A stretch of 7,243 nt of DNA. Origin: JBAYJY01 sp041664945. Its GTDB lineage: Bacteria > UBP15 > UBA6099. Positions 1 through 5,078 of this stretch are shown here, in pieces (position 1 is the first letter of the stretch; every line of letters begins with the position of its first letter). Under the pieces are notes generated by a model. That model was not told the origin of the DNA and ran no database searches. It saw only the letters and a list, made by a program, of their open reading frames with translations. Position numbers and translations under genes: made by a program. Where the stretch lies: NCBI GenBank assembly GCA_041664945.1, contig JBAYJY010000215.1, forward strand, positions 1-7,243. Reading direction: 5' to 3'.

Positions 1-240
1 AGCGTGTGCATGGGAACAGCCTGCCACGTCCGGGGAGCGCAGCGGATTCTCGACAATCTTGAACTCGAACTCAACCTGAAGGCCGGCGAGACATCGAAGG
101 ATATGAAATATACAGTCGAGACGGTAAACTGCGTAGGCGCGTGCGCTATCGGCCCGGTTCTTATCGTCAACGAGGAGTATCATGGCAACATGACCACTCC
201 GAAGTTGTCCCGCGTCCTCAAATCAATACGTGAAGGGTAG
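1..240 (+). CDS. nuoE: NuoE/HydC-like [2Fe-2S] thioredoxin-fold subunit, 5' truncated
   Basis: This is the C-terminal half (79 codons, frame 1) of a thioredoxin-like [2Fe-2S] ferredoxin of the NuoE/HydC/HoxE family. The frame is already open at base 1 and begins inside the first cluster motif, so the true start lies upstream; the GTG at position 4 is not a start. All four cluster ligands are visible: the pair in VCMGTACHVRGA (C3 and C8 of the visible part) and the pair in NCVGACAIGPV (C44 and C48), giving the family spacing Cx4C...Cx3C. Full-length members are about 150-170 residues, so roughly half is missing. In the family this subunit relays electrons to or from the FMN-carrying NuoF/HydB partner in the cytoplasm. 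That partner starts 12 bp downstream, which fits co-transcription and probably translational coupling. The family call is firm. Which enzyme it belongs to cannot be told from this fragment. Confidence 0.92.
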   Translation, partial: SVCMGTACHVRGAQRILDNLELELNLKAGETSKDMKYTVETVNCVGACAIGPVLIVNEEYHGNMTTPKLSRVLKSIREG

Positions 241-252
241 ACGAGAAGCATA

Positions 253-2106
253 ATGACGAAGCTCAATACTCGCGAAGAATTCGAAAAACTATCCGCCGAA
301 ATGAAAGCGAAAACGGCGGCGGCTCCGACTACGATATCGATCTGCGGCGGCACCGGGTGCCTTGCGTACGGCGCCGCGAAGATCATTTCGGCTTTCGAGG
401 CCGAGGTTGAAAAACAGGGGCTCTCCGGCTCTATCCGCGTGCTGGCCACCGGCTGCCACGGATTCTGCGAGCGCGGTCCGCTTGTTCTCATCCAGCCGCT
501 CGGCGTTCTCTATACGCGTGTGCAGGATAAACACATCGCCCGCATCGTCACTGAAACCGCCAAAGACGGAAAGATTATTGAAGAACTCCTCTATGTCGAT
601 CCGCAGACGAATGAAAAGATAACCAAGGAAGAAGATATTCCTTTCTATAAGAAGCAGATGCGCATTGTGTTCGGCGACAACGGCTCTATCCGGCCGACGA
701 GCATCGAGGATTACCTCGGAATCGGCGGCTACTCCGCGTTGGCGAAAGCTCTGTTCACGATGAAACCGGAACAGATCATCGACGATATCAAGAAGTCCGG
801 CCTGCGCGGGCGCGGCGGCGGCGGTTTCCCCACCGGACGCAAATGGGAATCATGCCGCAAGGCTCCCGGCGAGATGCGCTATGTCGTCTGCAACGCCGAT
901 GAAGGCGACCCAGGCGCTTACATGGACCGCAGCGTGCTCGAAGGCAACCCGCACAGCGTGCTCGAAGGCATGATCATCGGCGCGTACGCCATCGGCAGCA
1001 GCGAAGGCTATGTATATGTCCGCAACGAATATCCGCTCGCTTGCGAAAATATCCGCAAGGCGATCGACGCGGCTGAAGAACTCGGACTGCTCGGCGACAA
1101 TATTCTCGGAACCGGCTTCAGCTTCAAGGTTTTCATTACGAAGGGCGGCGGCGCGTTCGTCTGCGGCGAAAGCTCGGCGCTGATGCAGTCGCTCGAAGAC
1201 AAGCTCGGCGAACCGCGCGCGAAATACATCCACACAGTGGAGCGCGGGTTCCGCGATATGCCGACAAACCTCAATAATGTAGAAACGTGGGCGAATGTCC
1301 CGCTGATCATAAATCGAGGAGTCGAATGGTTCACATCCATAGGCACCGAGAAGAGCAAAGGCACGAAGATTTTCTCGCTCGTCGGCAAGATCAACAACAC
1401 CGGCCTTGTCGAAGTTCCGATGGGAATGTCGCTCCGGGAGATCATTTTTGATATCGGCGGCGGCATACGCGACGGCAAGAAGTTCAAGGCCGTTCAGACC
1501 GGCGGGCCCTCCGGCGGCTGCCTCGGAGAAAAGGACCTCGATCTCGCTGTTGATTTCGATGTGCTATCCGAACACGGCTCGATGATGGGCTCAGGCGGCA
1601 TGATCGTCATGGACGAAAGCACCTGCATGGTGGACGTCGCGCGTTATTTCCTCGCGTTCCTCGAACAGGAATCCTGCGGCAAGTGCGTTCCATGCCGCGA
1701 GGGCGTAAAACAGATGCGCAAGATCCTCGAGGACATCACCAAGGGCAAGGGCAAGGAAGGCGACGTTGAGTTGCTTATCAGCATTGGCGAGACGGTTAAG
1801 GCCGCCAGCCTCTGCGCGCTCGGACAGTCGGCTCCGTTCCCGGTTCTCAGCACAATTAAAAACTTCCGCGACGAATACGACGCCCACATCAAGGATAAGA
1901 AGTGCCCGGCGAAGGTCTGCAAGTCGCTCATAAAGTTCACAATTTCCAAGAAGAACTGCACCGGTTGCGGCGCCTGCCTGCGGGCGTGCCCGGTGAAAGC
2001 CATCACCGGCGAGAAAAAAGAAACTCATGTCTTAAACCAGAAACTCTGCATCCAGTGCGGGACTTGTCTCGAATCGTGCAAGTTTGACGCAATTATCGTG
2101 AAGTGA
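253..2106 (+). CDS. nuoF: NuoF/HydB-like NADH- and FMN-binding iron-sulfur flavoprotein
   Basis: This complete 617-residue protein is the flavoprotein that exchanges hydride with NAD(H) and passes electrons to iron-sulfur clusters in soluble NADH-linked hydrogenases, formate dehydrogenases and related enzymes. An N-terminal thioredoxin-like [2Fe-2S] domain uses C31, C36, C68 and C72. The NuoF core carries the glycine-rich LRGRGGGGFPTG (184-195) and CNADEGDPGAY (213-223) for FMN and NADH. The SLBB region follows, then the [4Fe-4S] site C475, C478, C481 (ESCGKCVPCREG) and C521 (SLCALG). After CPAKVC (551-556) comes a C-terminal 2x[4Fe-4S] ferredoxin (C569/572/575/579 and C599/602/605/609). Length and order match HydB/HndC-type subunits rather than the shorter complex I NuoF of about 430-450 residues. 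The segment around C304 reads GGGAFVCGESSAL, where most relatives have CGEETAL. The start at 253 follows the previous stop by 12 bp with a weak GAGAAG Shine-Dalgarno at 243-248. The third subunit follows after 13 bp. Confidence 0.95.
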   Translation: MTKLNTREEFEKLSAEMKAKTAAAPTTISICGGTGCLAYGAAKIISAFEAEVEKQGLSGSIRVLATGCHGFCERGPLVLIQPLGVLYTRVQDKHIARIVTETAKDGKIIEELLYVDPQTNEKITKEEDIPFYKKQMRIVFGDNGSIRPTSIEDYLGIGGYSALAKALFTMKPEQIIDDIKKSGLRGRGGGGFPTGRKWESCRKAPGEMRYVVCNADEGDPGAYMDRSVLEGNPHSVLEGMIIGAYAIGSSEGYVYVRNEYPLACENIRKAIDAAEELGLLGDNILGTGFSFKVFITKGGGAFVCGESSALMQSLEDKLGEPRAKYIHTVERGFRDMPTNLNNVETWANVPLIINRGVEWFTSIGTEKSKGTKIFSLVGKINNTGLVEVPMGMSLREIIFDIGGGIRDGKKFKAVQTGGPSGGCLGEKDLDLAVDFDVLSEHGSMMGSGGMIVMDESTCMVDVARYFLAFLEQESCGKCVPCREGVKQMRKILEDITKGKGKEGDVELLISIGETVKAASLCALGQSAPFPVLSTIKNFRDEYDAHIKDKKCPAKVCKSLIKFTISKKNCTGCGACLRACPVKAITGEKKETHVLNQKLCIQCGTCLESCKFDAIIVK

Positions 2107-2107
2107 C

Positions 2108-2114
2108 GGGAGAG
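2108..2114 (+). promoter_or_regulatory. Shine-Dalgarno of the NuoG/HoxU-like gene
   Basis: The purine run GGGAGAG ends 5 nt before the ATG at 2120, within the 13-bp gap after the nuoF-like stop. It supports that start codon and independent ribosome entry within the operon. Confidence 0.65.
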
Positions 2115-2119
2115 TTGTA

Positions 2120-2836
2120 ATGATCGAGTTCACAATTGACGGAAAAAAATTCAGCGCCCCCGAAGGCACAACAATTCTTCAGGCGGCCCGGCAGCACAAT
2201 ATATACATTCCGACGCTCTGCCATAACGACAGTCTGTCGGACTACGGCGCCTGCCGCGTTTGCCTCGTGGAACTGCGATGGCCGAAAGGCGGCGGCAAGC
2301 TCGTCACATCCTGTCTCTATCCGGTATCGGAAGGACTCGACGTTTACACGCGTTCGGAATGGGTTCTCAAAACCCGCCGCGGCGTCGTCGAACTCATTCT
2401 CGCCCGCTCTCCGAAATCCGAGCCGGTGAAGAAACTCGCCGCCGAGATGGGCATCACCGAACCGAACCCGCGCTTTGTCCAGGACCCGGACAACCATTGC
2501 GTTCTTTGCGGCATGTGCATCCGCGCCTGCGAGGAAGTCGTCGGCGTCAGCGCCATCAACTTCTCCGGACACGGAGTCACCCGCAAAGTCTGTACGCCGT
2601 TCAACGAAGCGAATCCCGTCTGCATCGGCTGCGGCGCCTGCTCTTACGTCTGCCCCACGAACGTCATCAAGTTCGAGGATTCCGGCTCGACCCGCAAAAT
2701 CTGGGAACGCGAGTTCCAGATGCGCAAGTGCGAACAATGCGGCGACAGCTTCATGCCCAAGGCGCAGGTCGAGTTCATGAAGAAGAAACTCAACATCCCC
2801 GACGAGTTCTTCAACAAATGTCCCGACTGCCGCTGA
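2120..2836 (+). CDS. NuoG/HoxU-like iron-sulfur subunit with C-terminal Cys4 motif
   Basis: This 238-residue cytoplasmic electron-transfer subunit resembles the N-terminal part of NuoG, HoxU and HydA. Residues 1-80 form a plant-type [2Fe-2S] ferredoxin with ligands C34, C45, C48 and C65. Residues 125-185 form a 2x[4Fe-4S] ferredoxin with C127/130/133/137 and C168/171/174/178, plus an extra C158. Between them, where NuoG and HoxU normally carry the HxxxCxxC ligands of a further [4Fe-4S] cluster, the segment after RRGVVELILA (86-95) has no cysteine, so that cluster is probably absent. The C-terminus ends in two CxxC pairs (C204/C207 and C234/C237), which look like a zinc ribbon or rubredoxin-like site. 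No H-cluster, NiFe or molybdopterin domain is present, so this is a wire and not the catalytic subunit. It is the last gene of the operon; the gap to the upstream gene is 13 bp. The start at 2120 has a good Shine-Dalgarno. The family call is solid. The parent enzyme (hydrogenase, formate dehydrogenase or another NADH-linked oxidoreductase) is unknown. Confidence 0.87.
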   Translation: MIEFTIDGKKFSAPEGTTILQAARQHNIYIPTLCHNDSLSDYGACRVCLVELRWPKGGGKLVTSCLYPVSEGLDVYTRSEWVLKTRRGVVELILARSPKSEPVKKLAAEMGITEPNPRFVQDPDNHCVLCGMCIRACEEVVGVSAINFSGHGVTRKVCTPFNEANPVCIGCGACSYVCPTNVIKFEDSGSTRKIWEREFQMRKCEQCGDSFMPKAQVEFMKKKLNIPDEFFNKCPDCR

Positions 2837-2922
2837 CTTCGTAACAGTTCGATATTAAATTCCTAAACGATATGTTAAAATGCAAGACGTGGTTTTGGCG
2901 TTGGCAAATGTTAATATGTTTT

Positions 2923-3000
2923 ATGTTGGGACAGGTTTTAAACCAGCCCTCGAGCTCAATGCCAATTCACCAAGGGCGAATTTGAAATCCGACCCTACAA
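2923..3000. repeat. Imperfect palindromic (MITE/REP-like) intergenic repeat
   Basis: Left arm 2923-2942 and right arm 2981-3000 are inverted copies: 14 of 20 positions pair Watson-Crick, and two more form G-U pairs in + strand RNA. In the same register an inner perfect 5-bp arm pairs GCCCT (2946-2950) with AGGGC (2973-2977), leaving a loop of about 22 nt. Both arms read from their outer ends as TGT(A/T)GGG(A/T)C(A/G)G(A/G)TTT(C/T)AAA. Translated on the - strand the element gives the tails GSDF and AGLKPVPT, which I recall as common spurious peptides from interspersed palindromic repeats in bacterial genomes. It fills much of the AT-rich 184-bp spacer between the oxidoreductase operon and rarA and ends 20 bp before the rarA start. 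No U-tract follows, so it is not a classical terminator. Only one copy lies in this window, so its dispersal in the genome is inferred. Confidence 0.6.
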
Positions 3001-3020
3001 TAAATTTAATGAAATAAACT

Positions 3021-4382
3021 ATGGCTAAAAAAGATTTGACTGAAAACATATTCAAAGGACAGCTCGCGGAGAATCTGGAGCGAGTGCAGTCGCTTGCCGC
3101 GCGGATGAGGCCGTCGAAGCTCGAAGAGTTCGTAGGGCAGGAACATCTGCTGGGCGAGAACCGGCCGCTACGAAAAATTCTCGAAGGCGGCATCCTGACT
3201 TCTCTCGTGTTCTGGGGTCCGCCGGGCACCGGCAAAACAACGCTTGCGCGGCTGATCTCGCAACGCGCCGGCGCTCACTTCGAGGAGTACAGCGCTGTGA
3301 CTTCGAAGGTTGAGGATATACGCCGCGTTGTCGCCGGAGCTGAGCAGCGGCTCGGCGAGTTCAATAACCGAACTGTTATTTTTGTTGATGAGTTTCACCG
3401 CTTTAACAAGGCGCAGCAGGACGCGTTTCTGCCGCATCTCGAAAGCGGTCTGCTGACGCTCATCGGCGCAACGACGGAGAATCCGTACTTTGTGTTGAAT
3501 CCGGCGTTACGCTCCCGCGTTTCAATTTACCACTTCAACCGCATCGGCGAGGATTCGTTGCGGGCGCTGCTCGCTCGCGCGACTCAGGAAAGCCGCGAAG
3601 CAGGCTTCCCGATTCCCGACAATCTGGCGGATGACGTAGCCGAAGAATTGATACTTCTTGCCGGAGGAGACGCGCGGGTTCTATTGAATCTTCTCGAATT
3701 GTGCGCGCAACTCGCAGGCGCTGGCGGCATAACGCGAGACCTTGTGCGCGAAGCGGCCAGCCAGAGGCAACTCGACTACAGCCGCCTCGGCGCCGACCGG
3801 TTCGACATGGTTTCAGCGTTCATAAAGAGCATGCGCGGTTCTGACCCGGACGCGGCGCTGTACTGGCTGGCGCGGTTGCTGGCCGGAGGCGAGGCGCCGG
3901 AGTTTCTTGCGCGGCGAATGGTCATCTTTTCCGCGGAAGACATCGGTTGCGCCGCTCCGCAGGCGATAACAGTCGCCGTGGCGACGGCGAACGCGGTGGC
4001 GTTCGTCGGGATGCCGGAGGCGCGCATCCCGCTCGCTTCCTGTTGCGTGTTTCTTGCGACATGCCCGAAAAGCAACAACGCCTACAAAGCTCTCGGCAAG
4101 GCCGAATCGGATGTTCTCGAAAAACCGCTCGGACCGGTTCCGCTTCATCTGCGCAATTACGACTTCACGAAGGAAAAAGGCGAAGGCCACCGCTATAAAT
4201 ATCCGCATGATTTTCCGGGCCATCACCTGCCGGAGAATTATTTCCCTGACGATATGGAGGGGACGATTTACTACCAGCCGTCTGAAGAAGGAAACGAGCC
4301 GCGCATAGCGCAACGGCTCGAACAGTGGCGGAAGCACAAATCAAAGGGCGGTAAAAAGAAAAGATCGTCTGAAGATGAATGA
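3021..4382 (+). CDS. rarA: Replication-associated recombination protein A (AAA+ ATPase, RarA/MgsA)
   Basis: This 453-residue AAA+ ATPase belongs to the RarA/MgsA/WRNIP1 family. Family members form tetramers and act at stalled replication forks and single-stranded DNA gaps, with some relation to clamp-loader subunits. The typical N-terminal block MRPSKLEEFVGQEHLLG spans residues 29-45. Walker A is GPPGTGKT (66-73), Walker B is VIFVDEFHRFNKAQQDAF (119-136), sensor 1 is GATTENP (149-155), and the arginine finger lies in ALRSR (162-166). The lid and oligomerisation region follows, and the C-terminus has the conserved NYFPD...GTIYYQPSEEGNE block and a basic tail. Length is normal for the family. 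Most members have VDEIHRFNK where this protein has VDEFHRFNK. The ATG at 3021 is chosen because it gives the normal N-terminus and the upstream frame closes immediately. No clear Shine-Dalgarno precedes it; the leader is AT-rich and lies just after the palindromic repeat. It has no evident functional link to the upstream operon. Confidence 0.96.
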   Translation: MAKKDLTENIFKGQLAENLERVQSLAARMRPSKLEEFVGQEHLLGENRPLRKILEGGILTSLVFWGPPGTGKTTLARLISQRAGAHFEEYSAVTSKVEDIRRVVAGAEQRLGEFNNRTVIFVDEFHRFNKAQQDAFLPHLESGLLTLIGATTENPYFVLNPALRSRVSIYHFNRIGEDSLRALLARATQESREAGFPIPDNLADDVAEELILLAGGDARVLLNLLELCAQLAGAGGITRDLVREAASQRQLDYSRLGADRFDMVSAFIKSMRGSDPDAALYWLARLLAGGEAPEFLARRMVIFSAEDIGCAAPQAITVAVATANAVAFVGMPEARIPLASCCVFLATCPKSNNAYKALGKAESDVLEKPLGPVPLHLRNYDFTKEKGEGHRYKYPHDFPGHHLPENYFPDDMEGTIYYQPSEEGNEPRIAQRLEQWRKHKSKGGKKKRSSEDE

Positions 4383-4440
4383 CGGAACGCTTTTCAGGAA
4401 AATATTGCAGGAATGAAATGGCAAAAAAAGCGGCGGCATG

Positions 4441-4446
4441 TATAAT
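4441..4446 (+). promoter_or_regulatory. Possible -10 promoter element for the VOC gene
   Basis: A perfect TATAAT sits 35 bp before the VOC start codon in an AT-rich 99-bp spacer. No good -35 hexamer is found at the usual distance: the 17-bp position reads ATGGCA, and TTGCAG at 4405 is too far upstream. The VOC gene may therefore have its own promoter as well as, or instead of, read-through from rarA. This is a weak call based on one hexamer. Confidence 0.3.
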
Positions 4447-4467
4447 TTAACAAATATATTTGAAAGC

Positions 4468-4473
4468 AGGGGG
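4468..4473 (+). promoter_or_regulatory. Shine-Dalgarno of the VOC gene
   Basis: AGGGGG lies 8 nt before the ATG at 4482. It is the strongest ribosome binding site in the window and fixes the start of the VOC gene. Confidence 0.75.
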
Positions 4474-4481
4474 AACACGCC

Positions 4482-5018
4482 ATGGTACGATCGCTCGCGC
4501 AGGTAGGAATCACTTGCTCGGATATACAGAAGTCGCTGGAATTTTATAACGGAATACTCGGACTGCCGCTGCTCGAAGCGATAGACGTGCCGGAGGATCA
4601 GCGGCGCGACATTTACGGAACGCCGCCCGACACTAAGGTGACGCTGTTCCTGTTGCGGACAGGCAACGGCGGTTTCGTCGAACTGTTCAGGTTCCAGCCT
4701 CTGGGCGGCGAGCATCAGAAGGTGGTCTGGAACAGGCCGGGGATAACGCATTTCGCGCTGGACGTGAAGAACCTTCCCGAAGTGATTAAGAAGCTGAAGG
4801 AAAAGGGCATCGAGATGATCTGCCCGGTAAAGTGCAACCTCGGCACGGATTTCGTTTTCACGCGCGATCCCGACGGCAATTTAGTCGAATTGATAGACAT
4901 GAAAAAACTCTATTGGCCGGGACGTCTGCTCGGCGGAGTCGTCGCCAATATGAATATGAAAAAGAAGTACAAGAACCTCTACAAAGATGTGTGTGATGGC
5001 AAAAAGTTTCCGGCATAA
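4482..5018 (+). CDS. VOC superfamily (glyoxalase I/lyase-fold) metalloprotein
   Basis: This 178-residue protein has the paired beta-alpha-beta-beta-beta modules of the vicinal oxygen chelate fold. Module 1 (about 4-72) includes QVGITCSDIQKSLEFYNGILGL and ends in FVELFRF. Module 2 (about 87-139) includes GITHFALDV and ends in TRDPDGNLVELID. At the four usual metal positions I read Q7, E67, H90 and E136, the same order (Gln/Glu/His/Glu) as in human-type zinc glyoxalase I, so a divalent metal site is probably intact. The family also includes methylmalonyl-CoA epimerases, extradiol dioxygenases and resistance proteins, and no feature fixes the substrate here. Residues after about 142 form a basic, lysine-rich tail. 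The start has a strong Shine-Dalgarno. The gene follows rarA by 99 bp and converges on the kinase gene. A detoxification or isomerase role is possible but unproven. Confidence 0.87.
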   Translation: MVRSLAQVGITCSDIQKSLEFYNGILGLPLLEAIDVPEDQRRDIYGTPPDTKVTLFLLRTGNGGFVELFRFQPLGGEHQKVVWNRPGITHFALDVKNLPEVIKKLKEKGIEMICPVKCNLGTDFVFTRDPDGNLVELIDMKKLYWPGRLLGGVVANMNMKKKYKNLYKDVCDGKKFPA

Positions 5019-5078
5019 ATGATTTTAAGCGACAGCAAGACGCCGGCAGCTATATGAACGATCACAAAGCGTTGCTTT

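Noticed and set aside
850..1487. Overlapping - strand open frames of 127 and 159 codons
   Set aside because: They lie opposite the highly conserved NuoF core. Long antisense frames are expected in GC-rich coding DNA, and the peptides show no domain.
2093..2737. 214-codon - strand open frame
   Set aside because: It is antisense to the NuoG/HoxU-like gene, which has clear cysteine motifs on the + strand. The product is low-complexity and alanine-rich.
1..2836. Respiratory complex I (nuo) operon
   Set aside because: The NuoF-like protein carries extra N- and C-terminal iron-sulfur domains, the NuoG-like protein is only 238 residues, and no other nuo genes follow, so a soluble HydABC/HoxEFU-type module fits better.
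2837..2922. Promoter for rarA in the AT-rich spacer (TTGGCG/TTGGCA near 2895-2906)
   Set aside because: No convincing -10 element lies 16-18 bp downstream, and AT-rich hexamers arise here by chance.
2921..3235. 104-codon - strand open frame ending in AGLKPVPT
   Set aside because: Its C-terminus is the translated palindromic repeat and the rest is antisense to rarA, so it is a spurious frame.
5066..5078. Possible bidirectional terminator between the VOC and kinase genes (AAAGC-GTT-GCTTT)
   Set aside because: The stem is only 5 bp with two G-C pairs, and no real T-run follows on either strand. The convergent 60-bp spacer should hold a terminator, but this hairpin is too weak to call.
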